A DNA stretch of 54,474 bases from CAVEFW01 sp963643505 (GCA_963643505.1 CAVIKF010000011.1:1-54474); one strand, 5' to 3'. Counted from the stretch's first letter, positions 28,105 through 37,329 are shown. Notes: generated by a model not told the origin, from the letters alone. Numbers and translations: made by a program.

Positions 28105-28128
28105 GCTAGATAACGCAAAAATTGCATC

Positions 28129-28175
28129 CGTCACGCCAATTGCTCGTTTCGTCACGGCGCTTTTCTGACTGTCAC
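28129..28175 (+). promoter_or_regulatory. Candidate operator region of the pilus operon
   Basis: CGTCACG at 28129-28135, TTCGTCACGG at 28148-28157 and a CTGTCAC near 28169 are spaced about two helical turns apart. The 10-mer is shared with the promoter region of the upstream regulator. Confidence 0.35.
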
Positions 28176-28307
28176 ACCTCATCTGGAAAATATTCAATAC
28201 ATGGTCGAGGGTGACTGTTGGAACCTGACCAAATTGATGGAATAGAGAGCCAAGTGGAAGACAGGCTGATGCGGGGTTTTAAGATAATTGGGGCCGAGAA
28301 GGACGCG

Positions 28308-30371
28308 ATGCCTTTAAAGCGCATCGCCGGGGGCGTGCTTGCGATAGCTTTGAGCATCATGCTGGCTTTTCCTGCTTGTCCTGTCGCCACGGTCGACGCA
28401 TATGCCGCGAATCCGGATAACTCCTGGCAAATCGTCGAGAGGAAGTACGACGCCAACTATTCGACCAGCGAGGGGCTTTCAAGCGAGGAGCTCGATGGTC
28501 ACAACTTCGTCGAATCGGAAGATGGGCAGGTGCGTGTCAGTAAGTCGGTGGAGCCGACAGAGGTCGAGGACGAGTTCATCGTTCACCTCTCGGTGGACGC
28601 GACCGCTACGTCAAAACAGGTATCCGATTATAAGTCGTTCTTCGAGAACGCGCCTTACCAGGCCACCACATCTAACGGTTACAACGGCTACACGCCTGGC
28701 ATCGTGACCTCTGACAAGAAGGGCACCATGAATGTTCAGGTAAGCGGCAAAACACCCCTCGGAGGCAACAGCGCCGTGTTCGACATTATGGACCCGCAGG
28801 GTAGACCCATCGCCGAGAACGTCACCCTTTACTGGAGCCAGGCCAACAAAGTATCCATTCTTCTCAAAATCCAGGGCAAATACATCCTGATGGGCGTGAG
28901 TGTCACGAAGGGCACTACGAACGACCTTTGGATTTCTGAGGAAGCGTACGAGATGATACAGAGCGAGATCGCAGACGAGGTGAAGCAAGGCAATCCAACG
29001 AAACTCGACAGCGTATGCGACCCCATTGGCGAGGAGATGGAGTATCTGGGCTCGGCAACTGCCAATGGGGGGTCGGTGTTCTACGACTCAGACGAGAGGA
29101 CGCTTTACTGGAAGGCGAAAGGCGGCGATGAAGATAGCGGCATCGAGTACAGCGATGCCTGCAAAGTTGTCGTTGAAGATCCCGTCGTGACGGAGGAGCT
29201 AAACGGATACGGCGCGGTCACCAAGGTCACCGTTACGCAGCTCACCCACTATTACGGGGCCGTGAGCCTCACTTATCGCGTCAGGCTCAATACGGGGAAG
29301 GAGGGCTTCAAGAGTTCCTATGACCCCGAAAGCGAGACACACCCCTATGAGACGAACGGGAACGCCTCGCACAGCGATGCTCGACTGAGCTACACGTTCT
29401 ATACCGACGGTGGTGAGGACATCGGGACCGGCGAGGTTTCTTTCCCCAAGCCTAAGGTCAAGGGTGTCCTTTACGACCTAAGGCTGCAGAAGACCAACGA
29501 AATCGGCACTCCGCTTGCTGGTGCGACCTTCAAGCTCACGCGAACCTGGAAGGATTCGCTCGGTCAAGAGCACAAAGATATCATCTCGGACAGCGTCACA
29601 TCCGATTCGGAAGGGTATGTGACCTGTACCTCTTTACCTTGGGGAACATACACTTTAGAAGAAACAGGGGCGCCCGCCGGGCACTATTTGCCAAAAAACG
29701 CATCAGAGCGGACGGCAACGTTCAATCTCTGCTACACGTCGAACGCAGATGTCCTGACGGTATCGAGCATTACCGGCAAAGATGAGCACCATGCTAGCCT
29801 CAAAAACGCTCCGCCCATCATCGTGAACGAGCGGGTAAAAACCGATGTAACGCTTCTGAAAGTGGATTCAGAAACGTCGACGCCTGTCGAGGGGGCAAGG
29901 TTCGCGCTCTATGAAGACAACGGGGACGGCGTTTTTAGCGAAGCCGATGATTTGAAGCCAGAGCGAGAGATCTGCGAGCTAGAGACCGATGAAGGCGGAA
30001 CGATCAAATTCAAGCAACTGACCGTGGGGGCTTACTACCTGGTGGAGACTTACACGCCTGCGGGGTACGAGCTCAACGAAAAGGTGTTTCGCATTGAAGT
30101 GTATGACGTTGAAGGCGAGGCCGGCGGTGGCGAGGGCAATATGATCCGCGTCGGGGATGCGAAAGGCTTGATTTCACAGGCCCCGAGCACACCGAACACG
30201 ATAACGATCGCCGACACCCCGATTCCTAGCCTGCCACTCACGGCTGGTTTGGATATCACCGGATACTTGGCATGCGGAATGGCGCTGGTCGGATTTGGAT
30301 GTGGGGCAATCGCGGTTCACGAGGCCCGTAGCAGGCGGCGACTCAAGTTGGCCAAATGGCGCATCAAATAG
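28308..30371 (+). CDS. Cna-B-domain (SpaA-type) minor or tip pilin
   Basis: 687 aa from ATG 28308, chosen because GAGAAGGA lies 4 bases upstream and the signal peptide then has normal length (IAGGVLAIALSIMLAFPACP...AYA). The frame is open from a TTG at 28218, and 28269 is an alternative ATG. Residues ~50-420 form a beta-rich N-terminal region typical of adhesive tip pilins. Two SpaA/Cna-B domains follow (YDLRLQKTNEIGTPLAGATFKL...TLEETGAPAGHY and TDVTLLKVDSETSTPVEGARFAL...YLVETYTPAGY), with the E-T pattern of intramolecular isopeptide bonds. The end is IPSLPLTAGLD, a hydrophobic helix and RSRRR: an LPxT-type sorting signal with Ala before Gly. It is the first gene of the pilus operon. Confidence 0.85.
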   Translation: MPLKRIAGGVLAIALSIMLAFPACPVATVDAYAANPDNSWQIVERKYDANYSTSEGLSSEELDGHNFVESEDGQVRVSKSVEPTEVEDEFIVHLSVDATATSKQVSDYKSFFENAPYQATTSNGYNGYTPGIVTSDKKGTMNVQVSGKTPLGGNSAVFDIMDPQGRPIAENVTLYWSQANKVSILLKIQGKYILMGVSVTKGTTNDLWISEEAYEMIQSEIADEVKQGNPTKLDSVCDPIGEEMEYLGSATANGGSVFYDSDERTLYWKAKGGDEDSGIEYSDACKVVVEDPVVTEELNGYGAVTKVTVTQLTHYYGAVSLTYRVRLNTGKEGFKSSYDPESETHPYETNGNASHSDARLSYTFYTDGGEDIGTGEVSFPKPKVKGVLYDLRLQKTNEIGTPLAGATFKLTRTWKDSLGQEHKDIISDSVTSDSEGYVTCTSLPWGTYTLEETGAPAGHYLPKNASERTATFNLCYTSNADVLTVSSITGKDEHHASLKNAPPIIVNERVKTDVTLLKVDSETSTPVEGARFALYEDNGDGVFSEADDLKPEREICELETDEGGTIKFKQLTVGAYYLVETYTPAGYELNEKVFRIEVYDVEGEAGGGEGNMIRVGDAKGLISQAPSTPNTITIADTPIPSLPLTAGLDITGYLACGMALVGFGCGAIAVHEARSRRRLKLAKWRIK

Positions 30372-30470
30372 CGCATCAAGTAGCGGCAGCTACGTGTAAA
30401 TAGCTCTTTCGTCGGGATGGACCCGGCTGAAGATAAGGACAAAGCAAGCGCTTTGGAAGGAGATCCAAAA

Positions 30471-31934
30471 ATGTATAAGCAAGGTTATGCAAACAAGGCC
30501 ATGAAGGCTGTGTTCGCAACGGTGCTCGCAATGGGGTTGATGATCCCATCGGGTATCGCTCCCGCGAAGACGACCGACAACGACGTGGACGATGCGACGT
30601 TCAAACTAACAGGCGTGGGATTAGGAGACGTTGTCCATGCCTACCAGATCTTTGACACCGACATCGACGACGACAACAACCTTATTTACACGGCAAAGAT
30701 TTCCGGCTTGCCTGCCGAATATGACTCCGTTGACAAAATTATCGCCACCAACGATGGCCGAGCCGTGGCGGACGCGATTGCGGCGGTAATCGACCCGAGC
30801 TCGTCGAAATCGGTTGACAAAACCGCCGATGACTCAGGCACTGCCACGTTGACTCTCGATTCCGGTTACTACTTGGTAACCGTTACCTCCAACAGCGGCA
30901 ACACGAAGATTTATCAGACTCTCCTCGTCAACGCCACACCCAATGTGGAGAATGGCAAGTACGTGACCCGCAGGATTGACGACGCTGCAGCAAAAGTCCA
31001 ATCTGTAACGCCGCCCGATAAACAAATCGTCGACCCTGACGACAAAGCCGCCCAATCCACGGACAAGTACTCCGTGGGCGATACCGCGAGCTTCCTCATC
31101 ACGGGCACGATTCCTAGCTACCCGTCCAATGCGACGCACGCTGTCTATTCCATTACTGACGTGCCTGACTCCGGTCTCGCAGTTGATGAAGCGTCGTTCG
31201 TGGTCAAGTCGGGCAACGACGTTCTTGGCTCCTCTGACTACACCTTGACCCAGAACTCTGACGGCACTTTCACCGTCGCGTTCTCCAAAAAATACGTCCT
31301 AGCACACGTCGGGCAGACCGTGACGATTGAGTATAAGGCCTCTGTAGAGAGTATCTCTTTGATCTCTGGCAAGGTGGGCAACAAGGTTTACGGCACCTTC
31401 TCCCCCAACCCCTACGAGGACAAGGTCGTTGATACCGACGAAAACACCCCGTACTCGTGGGCTCAGACCTACGGTTTCAGCTTCAGGAAGCTAACAAAGG
31501 ATGGAGACGTACTCAGTGGCGCCGGGTTTACCATTACCGACGAAAAAGGCAACCCCGTGAAGTATGTCGATGCGAGCGGTGTCCTGCACACCGACGGTAA
31601 GGTAACCTCCGATGATCACGGCTGGGTTTACGTTAACGGTCTCGAGGAAGGCGTATACAAGGTGTCCGAGACCACGGTGCCCTCGGGCTACCAAAAGGTC
31701 GATGACTTCTTCGTGACGTTGAGCCCTGGAACAGCGAAGAGCGACTCCCTAGCGACCAGCAATGTCGCCGAGACTAATTTCAACACATCCACGCCTGACA
31801 AGGTCGACCCCAAGCTCGGTGAACTCCCCACCACCGGCGGAGCCGGCACTATAGCGCTCACCGCAGGCGGAATCCTGCTTGTAGTCGGCGGTTCCACCAT
31901 CCTGATTCGCAGTCGCCGCCGCGATCAGAAATAG
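30471..31934 (+). CDS. Major backbone pilin (LPXTG, SpaH/EbpB-type)
   Basis: 487 aa. ATG 30471 has AAGGAG 8 bases upstream. It has a signal peptide (KAVFATVLAMGLMIPSGIAPA), an N-terminal domain (DATFKLTGVGLGDVVHAYQIF), a middle fimbrial isopeptide domain (VGDTASFLITGTIPSYP...), and a C-terminal Cna-B domain (FSFRKLTKDGDVLSGAGFTITD ... YKVSETTVPSGYQ) with the Lys/Glu pair expected for an isopeptide bond. It ends in a canonical LPTTGG signal, a hydrophobic helix and RSRRRDQK. The domain order is that of shaft pilins polymerised by class C sortases. It lies 99 bp after the tip-type pilin and 91 bp before the first sortase, with two strong stem-loops in that gap. Confidence 0.9.
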   Translation: MYKQGYANKAMKAVFATVLAMGLMIPSGIAPAKTTDNDVDDATFKLTGVGLGDVVHAYQIFDTDIDDDNNLIYTAKISGLPAEYDSVDKIIATNDGRAVADAIAAVIDPSSSKSVDKTADDSGTATLTLDSGYYLVTVTSNSGNTKIYQTLLVNATPNVENGKYVTRRIDDAAAKVQSVTPPDKQIVDPDDKAAQSTDKYSVGDTASFLITGTIPSYPSNATHAVYSITDVPDSGLAVDEASFVVKSGNDVLGSSDYTLTQNSDGTFTVAFSKKYVLAHVGQTVTIEYKASVESISLISGKVGNKVYGTFSPNPYEDKVVDTDENTPYSWAQTYGFSFRKLTKDGDVLSGAGFTITDEKGNPVKYVDASGVLHTDGKVTSDDHGWVYVNGLEEGVYKVSETTVPSGYQKVDDFFVTLSPGTAKSDSLATSNVAETNFNTSTPDKVDPKLGELPTTGGAGTIALTAGGILLVVGGSTILIRSRRRDQK

Positions 31935-31946
31935 GAAGCCGAAATA

Positions 31947-32009
31947 GTTGCTTCTGAACATCTCAGAAGCAATTAGCGAAGGGGAAGGGACCTGGGTTCC
32001 TTCCCCTTC
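31947..32009 (+). terminator. Double stem-loop between backbone pilin and sortase genes
   Basis: The first hairpin has a perfect 10-bp stem (TTGCTTCTGA / TCAGAAGCAA, loop 5; 31947-31971). The second has a perfect 12-bp stem (CGAAGGGGAAGG / CCTTCCCCTTCG, loop 10; 31976-32009). Neither has a T run. They may act as a partial terminator or RNA-processing/stability site, so that pilin mRNA exceeds sortase mRNA. Confidence 0.65.
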
Positions 32010-32025
32010 GACGAATGGAACGTTT

Positions 32026-32994
32026 ATGAAGTCAGGAACCCGAATGGCTGACAGTGCCCATGTGCGCGGCCAAGCCGAGAGGAAAACATCTCAGCGAAGA
32101 GGGCTGCTTCCGATTTTGGCGGCGTTGCTCGTTGTGCTCGTCGGGATTTGCATGATCGGTTATCCCTTCGCCAGTGATTACCTTAACAAGCTTGAGCAGG
32201 CGAAGGTGACACAAAGCCTCGTTCGTACGATAGAGGAGACTCCCGTAGAAGACCTCGTTGCCTACATGCAAGAGGCGATCGACTACAACGAGCGGCTCTT
32301 GTCCGGTTCCACTTACGTCGTCGACCCGTTCGACCCGGATGCACCGACGGCGACAGCGGAGGACTACATGAATTGCTTGAACCTCAACGGTGATGGGGTG
32401 ATGGGGCAGATGATTATTCCCAAAATCGGCGTGAACCTCCCGATCTCTCACGGCACCGAAGGGTCTGGCATGGAGCACGGTGTAGGGCACGTGACGAACA
32501 CATCGTTGCCGGTTGGAGGAGAGTCTACCCATTCGGTCCTTGCGGGCCATACCGGGCTTCCCTCAGCCGTTATTTTCGACAAGCTCGATAAGTTGCAGAT
32601 GGGCGACTACTTTATCATCCAGGTTCTCGGAGAGGAGCATGCTTATGAAGTCGTCTCGACGGAGGTGGTCCTACCTTCAGACACCTCGAGCCTAGGGGCG
32701 AAAAAGGGAGAAGACCTCGTCACGCTCGTGACGTGCACGCCGTATGGCATCAATTCCCATAGGCTTCTGGTCCATGCCGAAAGGCGCGAGATTCCCCAGG
32801 ATTGGCTTGACCGCAAGACAACAGGCGATACCGCACTGCCGTTCCCTTACGAAGTAGGGACGCAATCTTTCCCACCCTTCCTCATAGGAGTTTTTATCGC
32901 CCTTGCCTCAATTGCAACGTTTGGTGTGTTCAGGCTGGCACTGAGGAAATGCCGTCCCCGGGTAAGGCATAGCGGGCGGATGTGGCGTCGATGA
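32026..32994 (+). CDS. Class C sortase (pilus polymerisation), first copy
   Basis: 322 aa from ATG 32026. ATG 32044 (AGGA upstream) is an equally good start. It has an N-terminal TM (LLPILAALLVVLVGICMIGYPF), a lid region with DPF (YVVDPFDPD), the catalytic His in LAGHTG, the Cys in LVTCTPYG and the Arg in SHRLLVHAE, and a C-terminal TM (FPPFLIGVFIALASIATFGVF). This is the full class C layout with the membrane at both ends. It joins pilin subunits through Lys-Thr isopeptide bonds. Its end overlaps the next sortase by 4 bases (ATGA). Confidence 0.9.
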   Translation: MKSGTRMADSAHVRGQAERKTSQRRGLLPILAALLVVLVGICMIGYPFASDYLNKLEQAKVTQSLVRTIEETPVEDLVAYMQEAIDYNERLLSGSTYVVDPFDPDAPTATAEDYMNCLNLNGDGVMGQMIIPKIGVNLPISHGTEGSGMEHGVGHVTNTSLPVGGESTHSVLAGHTGLPSAVIFDKLDKLQMGDYFIIQVLGEEHAYEVVSTEVVLPSDTSSLGAKKGEDLVTLVTCTPYGINSHRLLVHAERREIPQDWLDRKTTGDTALPFPYEVGTQSFPPFLIGVFIALASIATFGVFRLALRKCRPRVRHSGRMWRR

Positions 32995-33932
32995 GCAGCG
33001 CGGTAAATCGGCAATCGCGGCGAAGGGCGGCGACCTTCCTGGCCATAGCCCTTCTTCTTGCTGGATGCACGTTGCTATTCGCCCCCATAGCGCAAAATCG
33101 GATCAGCCAGCTTTGCATGGATGGCGAGATAGCGAAGGTGGAGGTCGCAAAAGAAGGAATTGGCGAGGACGACCCCGGCTCACAGGGTTCGAATACCCTT
33201 TTCGAGGTCCGCCAATTGCTTGAGGAGTACAACGCGAAGGTCTCGGGCGGGGAGATCTCGATTTCTACCGACCCGTTCTCCTTCGAGGGCGCGATCGGTT
33301 CCTTCGACGCTTTGGGACTAGAGAACGGTTTAGTTGGATATATTGAGATTCCGGCAATGGAGTGTTCCTTGCCCCTTTTCCTCGGGTCGACGAAGGAGCA
33401 CATGGCGAATGGGGCAACTGTGGTGTCGGGTTCTTCAGCGCCATTGGGCGAAGCCTCGAGCAATTGCGTGATAGCGGCGCACCGTGGTTACGGCTCAGCT
33501 GCCATGTTCAGAGATATAGAGAAGCTATCCGTTGGCGACACGATCAACGTACACACCTTGTGGGAGGACCTCACTTATAAGGTTGTGGGCACGAGGGTGA
33601 TAGACCCCTCAGACACGACCAGCGTCGGACTCAAACAAGGCCGTGACCTGATTAGCTTGGTGACATGCCACCCCTATGGGTACAACTACAGCCGTTACGT
33701 GGTTGAAGCGGAACGGGCGATCCAGCAGGATGTCTCCCTCACAGAAAGCACCGGTGCAAGGGTGGGGGATACCGAAACTGCCCAACTGCGGGAGATGTCA
33801 CTTCCTGAAATCGAGGATTCGCTGCGGTGGCTCGGGGCGATCGTGGTTGCCGTAAGCCTGATCTACCTTGCTGCAACGGCAATCTTTGGCAAAAAGCATA
33901 AACGACAAAACGAAAAGCAAGGCTCACGTTAA
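32991..33932 (+). CDS. Class C sortase, second copy
   Basis: 313 aa from ATG 32991, which overlaps the previous stop (ATGA). The GTG at 32982 is less likely. It has an N-terminal TM (ATFLAIALLLAGCTLLFAP), a DPF lid, the catalytic His in IAAHRGYG, the Cys in LVTCHPYG and the Arg in YSRYVVEAE, and a C-terminal TM. It is clearly diverged from the first copy. In pilus loci with two sortases, one usually builds the shaft and the other attaches the tip or minor pilin. The non-standard LPLTAG signal of the first pilin could be its substrate (inference). Confidence 0.9.
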   Translation: MSSAVNRQSRRRAATFLAIALLLAGCTLLFAPIAQNRISQLCMDGEIAKVEVAKEGIGEDDPGSQGSNTLFEVRQLLEEYNAKVSGGEISISTDPFSFEGAIGSFDALGLENGLVGYIEIPAMECSLPLFLGSTKEHMANGATVVSGSSAPLGEASSNCVIAAHRGYGSAAMFRDIEKLSVGDTINVHTLWEDLTYKVVGTRVIDPSDTTSVGLKQGRDLISLVTCHPYGYNYSRYVVEAERAIQQDVSLTESTGARVGDTETAQLREMSLPEIEDSLRWLGAIVVAVSLIYLAATAIFGKKHKRQNEKQGSR

Positions 33933-33972
33933 TCAAACGTTTTCAGGGTAGTTTTCGAACGGAGAGATTTAA

Positions 33973-34248
33973 ATGGAATACAGGTACAACGGCTCGACCT
34001 ACGCAACGAAAAACAGGATGCTTGCTGCGCGGAGAAAGCATTACGTTCGGCTGGTGATGTCGGGGATGAGCTATACGGAAGCCGCGCGCACGGTTGGCGT
34101 CTCGAAACGAACTGGCAAAGTTTGGAGAAACGGAAGAACGCGCACCTCTGGTCGAAATGAGCCGCCTTGCAAGGAATGGCTCAAGGCTCAGGAGAGAGCA
34201 CAGGAGAGAATGAAGGAGAGAGCGGACGAGGATTCTTTGCTGGTCTAG
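33973..34248 (+). pseudogene. IS30-family transposase, N-terminal fragment
   Basis: A 91-aa frame with a helix-turn-helix (VMSGMSYTEAARTVGVSKRTGKVWRNG) followed by RTRTSGRNE. This matches, from memory, the N-terminal part of IS30-type transposases of Actinobacteria. The catalytic DDE domain is missing, and the last ~30 residues are charged and low-complexity. GGAGAG precedes the ATG. The alternative is a small stand-alone DNA-binding protein. Confidence 0.55.
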
Positions 34249-34280
34249 ATTCACTCGCGCCTTGCTTGCTCTTAAGCCAG

Positions 34281-34380
34281 TTCCGGCAGTGTGGCAAATG
34301 TCGGCGTTATTATTCCAAGGGTCGTCTGACGCGCAAAGCCATCTGTTCCGGCAGTGTTGCAAATGTCGGTGCTCTTATTC
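34281..34380 (+). repeat. Two 35-bp near-identical direct repeats
   Basis: 34281-34315 and 34346-34380 share TTCCGGCAGTGT-x-GCAAATGTCGG and end in TTATTC, with only a few mismatches (period 65). They lie after the transposase fragment and next to the stop of the protease gene. They could be old IS ends. Confidence 0.7.
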
Positions 34381-34401
34381 AGACGCGGGGCGGGCTTGGC
34401 C

Positions 34402-37329
34402 TTATCGAGGATCTCGCCCTTGGACTCTTGCGAGAACCGACTGCGCTCGGAGCATTGCTCGTCCACCTCGGCCTGCCAACATGCAAAGCGTTACAATGCC
34501 TGAAAGCACCGCAGCACATGCAAGCTGTACGGCTAGTGTGCCAACAGCGTCTCCGCTCGCTGGGAGCGTGCTGGTTGCTCTTGCGGTATCTCCGCTCGCT
34601 GGGAGTGGGCCGCACGTGTCGGTGTCGTCGCCTTCAGCCTCGCCTCCAGCTGTGCTACCGCCTGCGGTACTACCATCTGCCGAGCTGTCACCTTCGCCGC
34701 CTTCTCCATCAGCAGAACCAGGGCCTTTGCCCGGTTGTGATTCGAACGAAAGCGAAGAAATAGCGTTGGTAACCTCTTCAGGAGACGGCGTTGTGTTCGT
34801 GAGTTCACTGGCGTAGTTACCCGCAAGTGCAAGTGTAGCGCGCGCCTGGTCAAGAGCCGCAGAAGCAGCATCGTATTGTTCTTGTGTCATCCATGTTTGC
34901 GTTGTTGGAACATCATGCCCATCAGCGCTAATTTTCGCATTTGCCAGTTTCTCTGCAGCCTGCGCAATTTCAGCATCAAGCGAGGCTAATTCGTCTACAC
35001 TTGCCCAACTACGAAGCTCGGAAAACGCCTTGATGGACAAGTTGTCTGCCATCACATAGCGGTCTTTAAGCGCCTCAGCAACCACCGACCAGTCGGTCCA
35101 TTCCGTTTGTGCGCTGGCGCCGGCACCGCCCGTACCCGCACCGCCCGTACCCGCACCTGGGCCTGTGTTGGCATCCGTGTTCGCACCAGCACCGCCCGCA
35201 CTCGCGCTGGTGCCTTCCTCGCCGTCTCCCGTGTCCGTATCCTGCCCGTTCTCGTTGTCAGAATCAGAATCGCTGCGAATCCACAGCCCCGTTGCCTTGC
35301 TGGTCCAACTCTCGCCCGGGTTCACTTTCGCAACAAAATACCTGTTCGCGTACTCATCAACCTGGGATTCAACTTGCTGGTTAATGAGCTCTTGCGCATT
35401 CTGTACAGCAAGTTTTGCGTCTTTGTCTGCTTGCACTTGCGCTTCCGCATCGCTCATACCTTGAGCTATATATTTTCTGTAAGCAAAATAGTATTCGGCG
35501 CTGTAATACGCTTGCTCACGTTCCTGCTTTAGCGTTGCTCTATAGTCTTGCACCTCTTGTTCGGTTGGCTGTGCAGTATTCATTGCCACGCCCTGATAGT
35601 ACTTGCCATCATCGTTGCATTTTTGCGTGGTTACTACCGCATAGCGCTGACCTTTGCGCATGGGTATCCATTGATCTTCCGAAAGCGTAACGCGATGGTA
35701 TCCGCCATAGCGATACGTATCATCTAGCGAACACACTAGCGTGCTATGGCTTGGGTCTGTGGGGCTTTTCGCCTGGTCATCCAACAAATAAACCTGATAT
35801 GTTACCGTTGAGTTGGGCCGGTAGGTGGCGCTGCCCAGCGTGCGCAAAACCAAGTCTCCCTTTGCGGTAAAAGTATTCGCCGAGCTAACCGGGTCATCGG
35901 AAGAAGAGGTAATAGTAGAGCGTTCAGGCATGTAATCATACTGGTCAAGATAGTATTCGTCTGTATCTCCGTAAGTATTCACGTCAAAGTCAAAGCTTTC
36001 CATTCGCGAAATGCTTTCATCGTAATACGACAACCAAAAATAGCCCGAATTCTTACCGTCCTCAACAATTCCCCAGTTGTTTTGAGCGTCATAGTTGGGG
36101 AAATCTTCGCCCTGCGCGCCCCAGCTATTCTTCACCAGCCATGCGCCATCGCCCTCGGGAGTCCCGCCCGATTCCTTGGTGAAATTCTCTTTTGCGTACG
36201 TGTCGCTCCAGCCCACAATGGTAACCGCATGATTGCTGCCAGTGGGCGTGTCCGAATAAACCGACCATGTAGAGCGATCGAGCCCGGCATCAACGTTGCA
36301 TGAAATAGCCACTGCACGGCCAAAATCGTACAGTTCGCTTTTCACTGCATCTATAGTGCGTGGGTTTCCCCAATGAGTTCCACTTTCGTCGCTGTAGTAC
36401 ACAGAAGGAAGAATGTTGCCACTTTCGAATTCATAGAGCGATTCATTCCATACATCCTCCGAAACGCTCCAGTCCGTATACGTCATGGTAGTGGCATCGG
36501 TAGAATAGTTACCCGCCCAATATAGCTCGGTTACTTGCGCACCCTTTATCCGCATCGCTTCAATTTGCTCGTCATTCAGAAACTTAACTTCTTGGCCGCT
36601 GCCGTCCTCCACGAAGCAACGCTTGATGCCTTCCGCATTTTTGTAGGGAACCTCTTCCTCCGAGAGCGGCCCAATACCAGCAGCAAAAACACTTGATCCA
36701 TACGTTTCGAAGCCGCCGGCGTTAAGTCCTGCATTAGGATCTTGCGAGCTGTTGTGATAACCTTCGCCCGCCTGGCTTTCACCCACATACTTTGCCGGGG
36801 CGCCCGTGGCTCTGAATACCGATCCTGCCAGCTGAAGCTCGGACAAATCCAAGTTCGTTTCATCCGCGGTTTTGCCCAAATCGGACAAAATGCTTGACTC
36901 ACATGCGGCAATAATGGCAAAGCTCCAGCACGTGCCCCAGGGGCTTTGCAGTTTCACCGGCGTAACAACGCTGTCGTTGCGGTTGCCGTCGCCGTTCGGA
37001 TCACGCAGGTCATATGAAACAGGGAAGGAAGTGCTTATTTCGGTGGCGTCATTAGTGCTTTCAGCAGACAATACGGAAGCGTTCGAGGTTGCATATGAAT
37101 AGGGGTTATAGGTGGGGTCATTGAGTTTATCTGCGGCATTGAGCCAAGTCGCTATAACTTCATTGTCTGTCGCATTGTCCGCTGTATCGTCTGTTGCAAA
37201 CGCTATTGCCGGTGATGTGCCTGGCATTGAAACGCTTAGCGCCAAAGCGAGTACAACGCTCAAACACTTTTTGTCAGAGGAGCGCATTGGTTTGCCGTTT
37301 TGTTTTTCCGTTTGAGACTTCTTTGCCAT
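34402..37329 (-). CDS. Papain-like (C1) cysteine protease, cell-wall anchored
   Basis: 975 aa. The frame opens at 37500, but ATG 37329 has GGAGG 7 bases upstream. It has a signal peptide (CLSVVLALALSVSMPGTSPAIAFA). The C1 protease domain starts at ~100: SYDLRD, the oxyanion Gln128 and catalytic Cys134 in QSPWGTCWSFA, His in SNHAVTIVGW, Asn in WLVKNSWGAQGE. A beta domain resembling the lectin-like module found after such proteases follows (~430-620). Then come a helical region, a Gly/Ala/Thr-rich linker (TGPGAGTGGAGTGGAGA), another helical segment and a Ser/Gly/Asp-rich stalk. The end has LPASGD twice, the second before the TM and RxxxxRAQ, so an LPxSG-type sortase signal. It probably degrades host or competitor proteins at the surface (inference). 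Confidence 0.85.
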   Translation of the reverse strand: MAKKSQTEKQNGKPMRSSDKKCLSVVLALALSVSMPGTSPAIAFATDDTADNATDNEVIATWLNAADKLNDPTYNPYSYATSNASVLSAESTNDATEISTSFPVSYDLRDPNGDGNRNDSVVTPVKLQSPWGTCWSFAIIAACESSILSDLGKTADETNLDLSELQLAGSVFRATGAPAKYVGESQAGEGYHNSSQDPNAGLNAGGFETYGSSVFAAGIGPLSEEEVPYKNAEGIKRCFVEDGSGQEVKFLNDEQIEAMRIKGAQVTELYWAGNYSTDATTMTYTDWSVSEDVWNESLYEFESGNILPSVYYSDESGTHWGNPRTIDAVKSELYDFGRAVAISCNVDAGLDRSTWSVYSDTPTGSNHAVTIVGWSDTYAKENFTKESGGTPEGDGAWLVKNSWGAQGEDFPNYDAQNNWGIVEDGKNSGYFWLSYYDESISRMESFDFDVNTYGDTDEYYLDQYDYMPERSTITSSSDDPVSSANTFTAKGDLVLRTLGSATYRPNSTVTYQVYLLDDQAKSPTDPSHSTLVCSLDDTYRYGGYHRVTLSEDQWIPMRKGQRYAVVTTQKCNDDGKYYQGVAMNTAQPTEQEVQDYRATLKQEREQAYYSAEYYFAYRKYIAQGMSDAEAQVQADKDAKLAVQNAQELINQQVESQVDEYANRYFVAKVNPGESWTSKATGLWIRSDSDSDNENGQDTDTGDGEEGTSASAGGAGANTDANTGPGAGTGGAGTGGAGASAQTEWTDWSVVAEALKDRYVMADNLSIKAFSELRSWASVDELASLDAEIAQAAEKLANAKISADGHDVPTTQTWMTQEQYDAASAALDQARATLALAGNYASELTNTTPSPEEVTNAISSLSFESQPGKGPGSADGEGGEGDSSADGSTAGGSTAGGEAEGDDTDTCGPLPASGDTARATSTLPASGDAVGTLAVQLACAAVLSGIVTLCMLAGRGGRAMLRAQSVLARVQGRDPR

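Noticed and set aside
34281..34380. Possible short CRISPR-like array
   Set aside because: Only two repeat units, imperfect, with one 30-bp gap and no cas genes in the window.
35107..35532. Plus-strand frames inside the protease gene
   Set aside because: Shadows of the Gly/Ala/Thr-rich linker. Low-complexity Arg/Thr/Ala composition with no ribosome binding site.
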